Of a stretch of DNA of 64,000 bases, positions 48,863 to 57,578 are shown one piece after another. The notes beneath the pieces were generated by a model. It had not been told where the DNA came from. It ran no database searches and saw only the letters and a list, made by a program, of their open reading frames with translations. Every line of letters begins with the position of its first letter. Position 1 is the stretch's first letter. The stretch lies in NCBI GenBank assembly GCA_021802055.1, contig JAKAAY010000001.1:35658-99657 (forward strand), read 5' to 3'. Both the position numbers and the translations under genes were made by a program. This DNA comes from Thermoplasmata archaeon (GTDB taxonomy: Archaea; Thermoplasmatota; Thermoplasmata; Thermoplasmatales; Thermoplasmataceae).

Positions 48863-49627
48863 TCATGGGGAGATAAATAGCTGGACAGGCACATGGTCGG
48901 AGCAGTAGTGTTCTTTCAGAATTCGTGAATCCTCCACCTTCTTCTCCATGTCGCTTGAAACCACAAAATAGTCTATTCTCCATCCAATATTCTTCTCTCT
49001 GGCTCCGTTCATGTAAGACCACCAGGTATAGTTTCCCCCTAGGCTATTGAAAAGCCTGAAGGTATCTTTATATCCAGATGACAGGAACTGGGTCATCCAC
49101 TGGCGTTCCTCCATTGTGAATCCTGCATTTCCGAGGTTTTCTCCTGGTCTTGCTAAATCAACCTCGTCGTGCGCCACGTTGAGGTCACCGCACAGAACCA
49201 CAGGCTTTTTCCTCCGCAAATTATCCACCCATGCAGCGATCGCGTGATTAAATTCAAGTTTGTACTGTAGCCTGCCAAGGTCTCGGCGTGAATTCGGAAA
49301 GTAGGCATTGATAAGATAGAAGTATCCCAGATCCATGCTGATCACTCTCCCCTCGCTGTCGAATTTGTTCGTTCCTATGCCGACAGAAGCGTCCCTTCCT
49401 TTCTCCCTGGAAAGAATCATGGTTCCGCTGTATCCCTTACTGGTTGCTGAGTTCAGATGTACACTATAACCCAGCGAGGTGATCTCCTCAGGAATTTGAT
49501 CCTCCTGGCACTTTACCTCCTGCAAGCAGACTATGTCGGGATCTAGCCTGCTAATATCAGAGGCTAGGCCTTTTTTCACCGCAGCCCTGATGCCGTTGAC
49601 ATTCCAGGATAGGAGTGATAACTGCAC
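48863..49627 (-). CDS. xth: Exodeoxyribonuclease III / AP endonuclease
   Basis: This is a 254-residue EEP-family nuclease of DNA base-excision repair. Active-site motifs are visible: SWNVNGIRA (residues 7-15), LQEVKCQEDQIP (metal-binding Glu), GDLNVAHDEVD (catalytic Asp and Asn) and SDHVP at the C-terminus. It cuts 5' of abasic sites and resects 3' ends. The start is GTG 49627; a TATA-like AGATATAAGG near 49652 lies 25 nt upstream, predicting a leaderless message. Confidence 0.92.
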   Translation of the reverse strand: MQLSLLSWNVNGIRAAVKKGLASDISRLDPDIVCLQEVKCQEDQIPEEITSLGYSVHLNSATSKGYSGTMILSREKGRDASVGIGTNKFDSEGRVISMDLGYFYLINAYFPNSRRDLGRLQYKLEFNHAIAAWVDNLRRKKPVVLCGDLNVAHDEVDLARPGENLGNAGFTMEERQWMTQFLSSGYKDTFRLFNSLGGNYTWWSYMNGAREKNIGWRIDYFVVSSDMEKKVEDSRILKEHYCSDHVPVQLFISP

Positions 49628-49781
49628 ATGCTCCTATGCTTCCGTTCCTTATATCTGTGGGCTTTAATGCCCGTTAAGGGGTTCCTTATCCGGCATTCGC
49701 CTAAAAGATTGCAGCATCATCTTTGAGCATCACGCGGAAGATTCAAATTGCCTCTTGGACTGGGGTTCCGGGTAATGCAAT

Positions 49782-50948
49782 TTGTTAGGTGACTTAATAG
49801 ACACATTCAACTCTTACCGTGGTTCCTGCCTCAACCTCCAGGCATCTGAAAACTCGCTGAGTCCAAATGCGTCAGAGGCTCTTTCCTCAAGACTTTCCAC
49901 CCGGTATTCACATATTGACGCTGAAACTGGTGAAAATTCCTACGGTGGATCTGACATTATCGAGGAAATCAGGGTAGAGTGCGAGAGGCTTGCATGCGAA
50001 GTCTTCAGAGTAAAATACGCCGAGGTAAGGCCCATCGGGGCGCACATTGCGGCGGAAGCTGTACTGCTTGCAACCCTGAATAAAGGTGATACGTTCCTCC
50101 ACATTGGCGGGAAGAACGGCGGATATCCCGGGTACGAACAGGCGTACCTTCCTGATATGCTCTCGCTTCATTCTGCCGAGATACCTTATCTTTACGATAG
50201 ACAGGAAATTGACTTCGAAGGACTGCAAGCGCTTGCATTCTCACTTAAGCCGGCTGCCATTTTGCTGGGACAGTCAGCATTCGTAAATGAATACGATCTC
50301 GCACGCATCAGTGAGATTGCAGATGCACATTCCATGCTTGTCATATACGACGCTTCTCATGTGATGGGACTTGTGGCCGGAAAGGCTTTCCAGAAAGATG
50401 CCACTGACCGTGCGGACGTGGTTTTCGGTTCCACGCACAAGTCGTTCTTCGGCCCCCAAGGGGGCATTGTTCTCAGCAACCGGGAGGATATAATGAATAA
50501 GGTGAGGAGAAACCTCACCTGGAAGACCATGGACAATTATCACCCATCAAGGCTGGCATCGCTTGGCATTGCACTGGAAGAAATGTCCAGACACGGCAGG
50601 AAGTACGCTTCATCGGTGGTGTCAAATTCGTCGGCGCTCGGTAAATCTCTCAATGAGAATGGACTTGGTATCAGGTTTCCGCCATGGTATTCCAGAACAC
50701 ACCAAATCCTGATGGATACTGACGGCCTAAGGACAAGAGGTCTTGATAGCGTTTCATTCTCCAGGTTGATGGAGAAGAACAGGATTATCCTGGACAGAGA
50801 CGGAAGGATAGGGACCTCTGAGATCACCAGACAGGGATGTGATGACATGGAATATGTTGGAGAGCTAATTATTAAAGCCCTTGGAAATCATGACGTATCC
50901 AGAGAGGTGTCTGATTTAGTGTCAGGCCTCAACACGGAGTACTGGTGA
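49782..50948 (+). CDS. glyA: Serine hydroxymethyltransferase-like PLP enzyme
   Basis: SHMT moves the serine hydroxymethyl group to a pterin one-carbon carrier. The PLP lysine is in FGSTHKSFFGPQGG (about residue 218), preceded by YDASHVMGLVAG, both typical of SHMT, and QASENSLSPNASEALSSRLS matches the N-terminal fold. At 388 residues it is shorter and more divergent than bacterial GlyA, as in other archaea; a threonine aldolase-like activity cannot be excluded. It starts with TTG and no better in-frame start is seen. A four-CBS gene follows after 6 nt. Confidence 0.78.
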   Translation: MLGDLIDTFNSYRGSCLNLQASENSLSPNASEALSSRLSTRYSHIDAETGENSYGGSDIIEEIRVECERLACEVFRVKYAEVRPIGAHIAAEAVLLATLNKGDTFLHIGGKNGGYPGYEQAYLPDMLSLHSAEIPYLYDRQEIDFEGLQALAFSLKPAAILLGQSAFVNEYDLARISEIADAHSMLVIYDASHVMGLVAGKAFQKDATDRADVVFGSTHKSFFGPQGGIVLSNREDIMNKVRRNLTWKTMDNYHPSRLASLGIALEEMSRHGRKYASSVVSNSSALGKSLNENGLGIRFPPWYSRTHQILMDTDGLRTRGLDSVSFSRLMEKNRIILDRDGRIGTSEITRQGCDDMEYVGELIIKALGNHDVSREVSDLVSGLNTEYW

Positions 50949-50954
50949 TAAACA

Positions 50955-52049
50955 ATGATAGCAGAAGAACTGATGACAAGGGACCTTTTGACAGTGACCT
51001 CAGAGTCCAACATATCTCACGCCATGGCCAAGATGAGAGAGAACCACATTCATTCCATACCCATCCTGGATGGCGGGGATTACGTTGGCATGGTGAGCTA
51101 CAACGACCTGATACGCAGAAGAAGTCTGCAGATCTATTCCAGGGTGACAAATTACATGTCCCCTACGCCGAAACTCTCACCCGGCGACACGGCCCAGTCC
51201 ATAGCGGCAAAGATGAAGCAATCGGGACTATCGGCACTGCCCGTGATTGATGGAAAGGCTCTTGTGGGCATAGTAACCACGGCAGACATGATCAGGAATT
51301 TTGAGGGGATCACGGATATTACCAATTTCAAGGCAATGAATGTCATGACTGGCAGCCCTGTAACCGTCAAGCCAACCGATCCGGTTACTACAGCCATAGA
51401 ATATATCCGGAATCTGGACGAGTACGAGATACCGGTGGCAGATGAGGATAAACTTGCAGGTATCCTTAGGGCGGACAGCGTGCTGGATATAACTGTAAGG
51501 GAAAGAGAGGGCATCAAGTACGGCCAGTACAAGTCAAAGCGTTCGCCGATGAAGGTGATCGTGAGCTCCGTAATGGAACCACCAAAGTACGTGAACCTGG
51601 ATGACAGCGTAATCGATGTTGCCAGTACACTTACAAGGGAGCACCTCCACATGGTTCCGGTTGTTGACAACGACTTGAAAATCCACGGCGTGATTGACAT
51701 ATCCGATCTCATGGAACTGGTAGATATCAGAGACACCACCAAGGGGCTGTTCATTAACATCAGCGGCCTCGGCCAGGCAGACCAGGATCTATACGATATC
51801 ACATATTTCCTTGCGGACAAGTATACCCAGAGACTGCTCAAGATAGCCAACCGGGATTACGGAACGCTGAACATACATGTGATAAAGTACAAGTCGCAGG
51901 GAAATGTGAAGTACTCTGTCAGAACAAAACTTTCCATTGGCAACCATTTCCTTTCCGTCGACTCTCACGGGTGGAATTATGGAAAGTGCCTCTCTGAAAT
52001 ATTTGAAGACTATGAGCTCAGGCTTAAGAGGGCTCTGGGGAAGAACTGA
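50955..52049 (+). CDS. Four-CBS protein with HPF-like C-terminal domain
   Basis: Residues 1-260 hold four CBS repeats, each with the pattern strand, MTRDLLTVTSESNISHAMAK-type helix and a D-x-GVIDI-type strand (for example HSIPILDGGDYVGMVSYNDL). CBS pairs bind adenine nucleotides and sense energy state. The last 100 residues are different: TLNIHVIKYKSQGNVKYSVRT followed by a helix of EIFEDYELRLKRAL type, resembling the beta-alpha arrangement of ribosome-hibernation factors (HPF). That comparison is mine. It lies between glyA and tldD and its end abuts tldD. Confidence 0.75.
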   Translation: MIAEELMTRDLLTVTSESNISHAMAKMRENHIHSIPILDGGDYVGMVSYNDLIRRRSLQIYSRVTNYMSPTPKLSPGDTAQSIAAKMKQSGLSALPVIDGKALVGIVTTADMIRNFEGITDITNFKAMNVMTGSPVTVKPTDPVTTAIEYIRNLDEYEIPVADEDKLAGILRADSVLDITVREREGIKYGQYKSKRSPMKVIVSSVMEPPKYVNLDDSVIDVASTLTREHLHMVPVVDNDLKIHGVIDISDLMELVDIRDTTKGLFINISGLGQADQDLYDITYFLADKYTQRLLKIANRDYGTLNIHVIKYKSQGNVKYSVRTKLSIGNHFLSVDSHGWNYGKCLSEIFEDYELRLKRALGKN

Positions 52050-52052
52050 ACC

Positions 52053-53429
52053 ATGGAACATTTACTGGACATAATAGCATCATTGTGCGAAAGAGACAGC
52101 AAGTATTACGACATCAGGTATATGGAAGAAGCCGGAAGGTTTGTATCATACAGAAACGGCGAGTTCCAGGGTGCAGGCGAGTCTCTGGAGCGTGGAATTG
52201 CGGTGAGGGTAGTGAATGAGGGCATCAGCTATGGTTTCTTCAATGATGAGAATAAGGCCTCAGAGGTGGTTGGAAGAACCATAGACCGTTCTCACAAGAA
52301 TGGCAAGAACCAGCTCAGCGGAGGCACACCTATCACGGATAAATGGGAAGTCAAGGCCTCGCAGTCCCCAGGAGACTTTTCGCTTGACGACAGGATAGAC
52401 CTTGTGAAATCCATGGACTCCTTGATGAACGACCTGAATGCCGGAGTCAGGATCAATGTTCTCAATGACAGGGAAGTGAGGCAGCTGTACGTGAATTCAC
52501 TTGGATCACGCATTGAGGGAAAATTTCCAAGAATTGGGTATTATTACGTGATGGGTTTTAATCAGAACGGAAGCTTCGAGCAATCCTACAACCAGTTTGG
52601 TATTACCGGCGGCTATGAGAATTTCGGGACCATGAAAATAGAGGAGGAGGTTAAAGACGATGCCAGGAAGCTGTCATCGGCAGCAACTGCCGCAAAGATT
52701 GAACCGGGCAGGTATGATGTCATCCTGGGACCGGATCTGTCAGGTATTGTGGCACATGAGTCATGCGGCCATCCGACGGAATACGACAGGATTATTGGCC
52801 GCGAAGGTGCCCTGGCTGGAGAATCGTTTCTTTCCGGCAAGGATTTCCCCTACAGAGTAGGCTCTGAAGACGTTAGTGTCATAGATGATCCTACCATGAC
52901 TGGCAGCTATGGATACTATAAGTATGACGACGAGGGCATCATGGCCAGAAAGAGATACCTCTACAGAAATGGTCTTACAAGCGAGTTCATTCTTAACAGG
53001 GAAAGTGCAGCCATTCTGGGAATGGAGTCAAATGCCGGAGGGAGGTCCTCATCCTGGAACCATGAGCCTCTTGCCAGAATGAGCACCACTTACATCGAAC
53101 CTGGTGAAATGAGCCTGGACGAACTGGTCGAGGGTGTGAAACTGGGCGTTTACATGGGCTCATACACCGAGTGGAACATTGATGACATCAGGTTTAACCA
53201 GAAATACGTAGGTAAGGATTCCTTCATGATTCGGAACGGAAAACTGGCAGAGCAGGTCAGGAGACCTATTCTTGAGACAACCACCACAGGCCTGTACTCT
53301 GCTGTTGATGGTACTTCAAAGGAGTTACACTTCTCCGCTGGGACGTGTGGAAAGGGAGAGCCGGAACAGGGGATAGAAGTGTGGATGGGCGGACCCCATG
53401 TCAGGCTCCGCAACATGTATCTTTCATGA
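52053..53429 (+). CDS. tldD: TldD metalloprotease
   Basis: TldD is the catalytic half of the TldD/TldE protease. The zinc motif HESCGHPTEYD (HExxxH) is near residue 234. Downstream, TGSYGYYKYDDEG and the C-terminal GTCGKGEPEQGIEVWMGGPH are family signatures. Length is 458. TldD/TldE is known in bacteria for processing microcin B17 and modified peptides, and in archaea has a general peptide-hydrolysis role. It is followed by tldE after 8 nt. Confidence 0.9.
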   Translation: MEHLLDIIASLCERDSKYYDIRYMEEAGRFVSYRNGEFQGAGESLERGIAVRVVNEGISYGFFNDENKASEVVGRTIDRSHKNGKNQLSGGTPITDKWEVKASQSPGDFSLDDRIDLVKSMDSLMNDLNAGVRINVLNDREVRQLYVNSLGSRIEGKFPRIGYYYVMGFNQNGSFEQSYNQFGITGGYENFGTMKIEEEVKDDARKLSSAATAAKIEPGRYDVILGPDLSGIVAHESCGHPTEYDRIIGREGALAGESFLSGKDFPYRVGSEDVSVIDDPTMTGSYGYYKYDDEGIMARKRYLYRNGLTSEFILNRESAAILGMESNAGGRSSSWNHEPLARMSTTYIEPGEMSLDELVEGVKLGVYMGSYTEWNIDDIRFNQKYVGKDSFMIRNGKLAEQVRRPILETTTTGLYSAVDGTSKELHFSAGTCGKGEPEQGIEVWMGGPHVRLRNMYLS

Positions 53430-53437
53430 GCTGATGT

Positions 53438-54742
53438 ATGATGGAATCTTTGGATCGTCTATATGAACGCCTCTCCAGGAGGAATTTTGATGACATCGTT
53501 CTCCAGCAGGTTTCAGGTGCTGTGTCCCAGGTAAGGTTCTCCAACAATAGGGTCGACCTTGAATCGAACTGGGTGGAAGAGACAATAGAAGTGTTTGCTG
53601 CCAGAGGAAAGAAAATCATAGCCTATGAGATCAATGACCTCTCCAGGCTTGATTCCGCTGTGGAATTCCTGACAGGGACCGTTGACAGGATGCCCGAAAA
53701 CCCATCGTACGAAGGCATCAATACCGTGAAGACAGACCAGGGAAACTGGAATTCAAAGGCTCGCGAGTCGGATCTCAATGATTACGCCCTCGCCATGATA
53801 GGATCTGCAGTGGATAACGGCGCACAGAAATGCGCCGGCATTCTATACAGAAAGACCAACACGACCTCTCTGATCACACCATACAATTCTCTGTCCGTGA
53901 CGACCTCCGGCCATGAAGCCGTTATTCGGTCGTTCGCAGGCGAAAGCACTGGCCAGGAGGCTCTCCATTTTGGGCCGGATACCACATTTTCTGACAGAGT
54001 GCTGGAGAAGATGGGAAAGGAGAGCGCCCAGACTGCCAGTAGGAAAGTCCCCAGACGAGTTGGCGATGCGGGCAAGATAGACGTGATTCTTTCTCCCTAT
54101 GTCATTGGGAGCCTGCTCTCCTATTCTGCACAATACTTTTCTGCCGAATCCGTGATTGCAGGGCTCAGTTTCCTGGAAGGCAAAATTGGGAAGGATGTTT
54201 CCTCCCGGGCGGTTTCGCTGCTGGACGATCCAACTGACCGAAGGGGAATCGCCTTTGTGCCTTTTGATATGGAAGGCACCATCACGAGGAGGAACGTGCT
54301 CATAGAGAAAGGCATTCTCAAAACCTATGTCCATTCCTGTTCCACTGCTAAGAGGTTCAATACCCATACAACGGGCAATGCCGGCATACTCAATCCAATG
54401 CCGTGGCAACTTAAACTCATGCCCGGGACTGGCAAAGTGGATTCCATGATATCGGAGTCGAGAAATGCTCTCCTCATTCTCAACACGTGGTACACAAGGT
54501 TCCAGGATGACCGCAATGGCGTGTTTTCAACAGTCCCTAGAGACGGAATATTTCATGTTATAGATGGAGAGATTGTTGAATCGTGGTCTGGCGTGAGGAT
54601 CAGCGATTCCATTCCCAATATCCTGAAGTCCATAACTCAGACCTCAAGAGATACCAAATGGGTAAAATGGTGGCTTGAGATAAGCCCATCGGAGATGCCT
54701 TTTGCTTCGCTTGAGAACATCAATATATCCAGATCATTTTAG
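53438..54742 (+). CDS. tldE: TldE (PmbA) partner of TldD
   Basis: This 434-residue paralogue lacks the HExxxH motif and pairs with TldD in a heterodimer. Shared features are VRFSNNRVDLES-type strands near the start and the C-terminal block SSRAVSLLDDPTDRRGIAFVPFDMEGTITRRN... as in PmbA. It directly follows tldD; both starts are ATG. Substrate is unknown: no precursor peptide is seen next to the pair. Confidence 0.9.
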   Translation: MMESLDRLYERLSRRNFDDIVLQQVSGAVSQVRFSNNRVDLESNWVEETIEVFAARGKKIIAYEINDLSRLDSAVEFLTGTVDRMPENPSYEGINTVKTDQGNWNSKARESDLNDYALAMIGSAVDNGAQKCAGILYRKTNTTSLITPYNSLSVTTSGHEAVIRSFAGESTGQEALHFGPDTTFSDRVLEKMGKESAQTASRKVPRRVGDAGKIDVILSPYVIGSLLSYSAQYFSAESVIAGLSFLEGKIGKDVSSRAVSLLDDPTDRRGIAFVPFDMEGTITRRNVLIEKGILKTYVHSCSTAKRFNTHTTGNAGILNPMPWQLKLMPGTGKVDSMISESRNALLILNTWYTRFQDDRNGVFSTVPRDGIFHVIDGEIVESWSGVRISDSIPNILKSITQTSRDTKWVKWWLEISPSEMPFASLENINISRSF

Positions 54743-54892
54743 ATCTTCTATCCTCACCGTCTCCATGGCACCGTGAGAGGGCAGATGCATGGCATGAACT
54801 AATGAATCACGTGTGGACTGCGCATGTAGAGCCACTTGCTCATTTTACATGGAGCTAGTAAAACCTATTTCATACATCTGTATGGATCATTC

Positions 54893-55357
54893 ATGACAGG
54901 AAGATTGAAAATATGGAGAAAGGATGACATGGATGCTTCAGTTATCGAGGACTTTGTCTCAAGGTTCCAGGAGTGCAAAACACTGCACATACTGGTCTCT
55001 GATGGCATAATGCTGGACGCCCGGAGCCTTGTTGCTCCCCAGAGCATGGAGAAGGTTCGCATACAGAGGATTCTCACGCCATACCAGCTGGAGCGTATAC
55101 TCATGGAATCTGACAACGAGCCCCATCTGGTACTCATAAAGTCTGAAGTCATAGACTCCTGGTCTGTGCATGTGATGGAAAGCCTCTACGACATAATGAG
55201 GATCAAGAGCAGCTTCTACGGCTGCATCATAGAAACTGCTGTCATAGGGGAACATGGGATATATGAGAGCTACTTCGGCGGGAAGTTTTACAATCCTGTG
55301 GAACCGGACGCTGAGAGGGAGGGGCTGTTTGCTTGGGAAGAAGCACCCCTACCGTAA
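54893..55357 (+). CDS. RecA-fold protein lacking a Walker A motif
   Basis: The 154-residue protein reads like a RecA/RadA core without its P-loop: a strand HILVSDG, then IQRILTPYQLERIL where RadA has its motif, then the Walker B-like strand HLVLIKSEVIDSW near residue 85 and a strand GCIIETAV. There is no GxxxxGK[ST]. I chose the ATG at 54893 because a TATA-like AAACCTATTT near 54866 is 27 nt upstream. It overlaps the next small gene by 25 nt. Similar stand-alone RecA-like partners accompany some polymerase genes; linkage here supports a repair role by inference. Confidence 0.65.
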   Translation: MTGRLKIWRKDDMDASVIEDFVSRFQECKTLHILVSDGIMLDARSLVAPQSMEKVRIQRILTPYQLERILMESDNEPHLVLIKSEVIDSWSVHVMESLYDIMRIKSSFYGCIIETAVIGEHGIYESYFGGKFYNPVEPDAEREGLFAWEEAPLP

Positions 55358-55566
55358 GACAGTACTTTGACACCATGGTGAGGGATTATGGCAGGATGGG
55401 CTCGGTCATGAGAGTTGAGGACTGCCGTTATCTTGATGAGATACTGCGTCTCGGCAGGCTTCACTCCCCTGAAGTGTCCATGGCCAACATAGACCCGGAG
55501 ACCGGGTTCATCCTATCTGTTCTCGTTGAAATAATGAAGAAGATCCATGGAAAGAAAGATGAGTGA
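55333..55566 (+). CDS. Small helical protein between RecA-like and polymerase genes (77 aa)
   Basis: I do not recognise this family. It is predicted all-helical (YFDTMVRDYGRM, CRYLDEILRLGRL, FILSVLVEIMKKIHGKK). The TTG start at 55333 has GGGAGGGG about 10 nt before it; ATG 55375 is an alternative. It overlaps both neighbours, the RecA-like gene by 25 nt and the polymerase start by one base (TGATG), so it is translated as part of the cassette and may bridge the two proteins. Confidence 0.6.
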   Translation: MGRSTPTVRQYFDTMVRDYGRMGSVMRVEDCRYLDEILRLGRLHSPEVSMANIDPETGFILSVLVEIMKKIHGKKDE

Positions 55567-57578
55567 TGGCCGGTACCATCATAGACGCCTCAGGGGGGGA
55601 CACCATCACCCTTCACTACCTGGAGCCTCAGGGCATAAAGACAAGAAAGGTCAGGAACAAGACATGGATATTCGTGTCCGGTTCAGATTATGACCTTGAT
55701 TTCCTTGCATCACAGATTGATGGCCTTGGAAACGTAAAATTTTCATACAGCACTGGCCAGGACGTGTACGGGAAATTCAAAGGTATCAGAATATACCTTA
55801 ACCCGTCGCAGATTGGCGATATGCTCTATGCGCTTGATAACATTGGGCTCGGTAGGAAGTTCTATGTATATAACGCCGACATAGACCCGGCACACAGGTT
55901 TGTTGCAGAATCCAACCTGGAGCTGTTCCACATAGATTCTCCAGATGATCTTGACCCTGATGTCCCTACCGTATCAATAGAGGTTATGGGAAAGGGCAGA
56001 AAGCCAGAAAAGGTCAGGATAAACTCCGACGGGTTCATGGAACTCCACGGAAAGGCCTACCAGGAAATATACGAGGCTATGCACGATGCATTCATAGTGG
56101 TATATGACAACAGGTTTGATCTGTTTTCATCCCTGCTTGGAAACATGAGGAAGCAGTCTATGCCAGTGCCTTACAGAATTCTCAAGGGAGGGGCGTATCA
56201 GTCCTACGGACAGGTTCACTATAACAACAACCGGGTGCACCTCAACGGCAAGATCATGGTGGAGTCCAGCTCATTTATATACAGAGAAGCTGGACTTCCC
56301 GGATTAATGGAGATGTCAAGGATCTCCTCTGTTCCCATGTCGACTGTATCTGTGGTAACACCGGGCACCGCTGTATCATTGCTTGAGGTTTCGCACGCAC
56401 TGAGGAGCGGCGTCCTTGTGCCTCTGTACAAGTCAGACCATGAAGGAGAGAAAACCGTGGGCGAACTGATTCAGATGGACCGCGGTGGACTGGTTCTGCA
56501 GCCAGAACCTGGCATATATGAGGATGTGACAGAGATCGACTTCTCTTCCATGTATCCCAGCATCATTGTGAGATACAATCTGTCCCCGGAGACCGTATCG
56601 AGATTCACTGGAGATGCAATACCTGATTCACCTTACCGCGTGAGCAATGACCGGCAGGGGTTTCTTTCCATGGCACTCAGAAACTTGCTTGAAACCAGGC
56701 TTTACTATAAGGCCATAAAGTCAAGGGGCCATGTTTACAGCATGCGTGATACGGCGCTTAAGTGGATGCTGCTCACCTCATTCGGGTACACGGGTTACAA
56801 GAATGCAAAGTTTGGGAAGATAGAGGTTCATGAGTCCATAACCGCCATAGGAAGGCACTGCCTCTCGCGTGCCATGAGAATTGCAGAATCCATGGGTTTT
56901 AGTGTGGTTCATGGAATCGTGGACTCTCTCTGGCTCAGGGGGAATGGAAACATACCCGATCTGCTTCGGCGGATCAGGGATGAAACAAGGATCGACATCG
57001 TTGAAGAAGGACATTACAAGTGGATCGTCTTCCTCCCATCCAGGAGCAGGATTGGAGCGCTTAACAGATATTTCGGACTGAAGTATGACAGAACATTCAA
57101 GATACGTGGTATAGAAATGCGCAGGAAGGATGCGCCTGGAATGGTGGTAAAGTTTCAGTCCAGGGCTCTTGAGATACTCAAGAGATGTAATTCTGTTGCA
57201 GACATATGCAGTTCAGCAGGTGCCATAAGGAAACTTGAAAGCATGTTCATGAGAAACATTAAGAGTTTTCCAAGAGAAGATTTTGTGCTGAGAATCTCGC
57301 CATCCATGTGGAAAGACCAGTACAGGGTGAGGAACATCGCCAGGATTGCCATGGAGAGTTTTGGAAGAGACATGGAGATCTCGCCGGGCCAGCAGTTTCC
57401 CGCAGTTGTTGTGGACAGGAAGAACAGCATCATAGACATTGACGGGTCCTATGACACCTTTGATGCGGGCTTCTACAGGGATCTGCTAAAAAGATCATTT
57501 GAGCCTTTCGACTACCTTGTTTCAGAGGCATGTGGGTCAGGAAAGTCTCCTTATAAGTCGCTCTATCTTTTCAGATAG
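55566..57578 (+). CDS. Divergent family B DNA polymerase (PolB2-like)
   Basis: This 670-residue family B polymerase has motif A EIDFSSMYPSIIV near residues 324-336 (catalytic Asp present), motif B KWMLLTSFGYTGYKN near 399 and a motif C that reads HGIVDSLW near 447: the first Asp of the usual DTD is Ile, the second is kept. The N-terminal exonuclease domain is degenerate, with SIEV where DIE is expected. This resembles the PolB2 branch, long held inactive but reported active in translesion synthesis in some archaea. It is the last gene of the three-gene cassette and overlaps convergent orc1/cdc6 by 42 nt. Confidence 0.8.
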   Translation: MAGTIIDASGGDTITLHYLEPQGIKTRKVRNKTWIFVSGSDYDLDFLASQIDGLGNVKFSYSTGQDVYGKFKGIRIYLNPSQIGDMLYALDNIGLGRKFYVYNADIDPAHRFVAESNLELFHIDSPDDLDPDVPTVSIEVMGKGRKPEKVRINSDGFMELHGKAYQEIYEAMHDAFIVVYDNRFDLFSSLLGNMRKQSMPVPYRILKGGAYQSYGQVHYNNNRVHLNGKIMVESSSFIYREAGLPGLMEMSRISSVPMSTVSVVTPGTAVSLLEVSHALRSGVLVPLYKSDHEGEKTVGELIQMDRGGLVLQPEPGIYEDVTEIDFSSMYPSIIVRYNLSPETVSRFTGDAIPDSPYRVSNDRQGFLSMALRNLLETRLYYKAIKSRGHVYSMRDTALKWMLLTSFGYTGYKNAKFGKIEVHESITAIGRHCLSRAMRIAESMGFSVVHGIVDSLWLRGNGNIPDLLRRIRDETRIDIVEEGHYKWIVFLPSRSRIGALNRYFGLKYDRTFKIRGIEMRRKDAPGMVVKFQSRALEILKRCNSVADICSSAGAIRKLESMFMRNIKSFPREDFVLRISPSMWKDQYRVRNIARIAMESFGRDMEISPGQQFPAVVVDRKNSIIDIDGSYDTFDAGFYRDLLKRSFEPFDYLVSEACGSGKSPYKSLYLFR

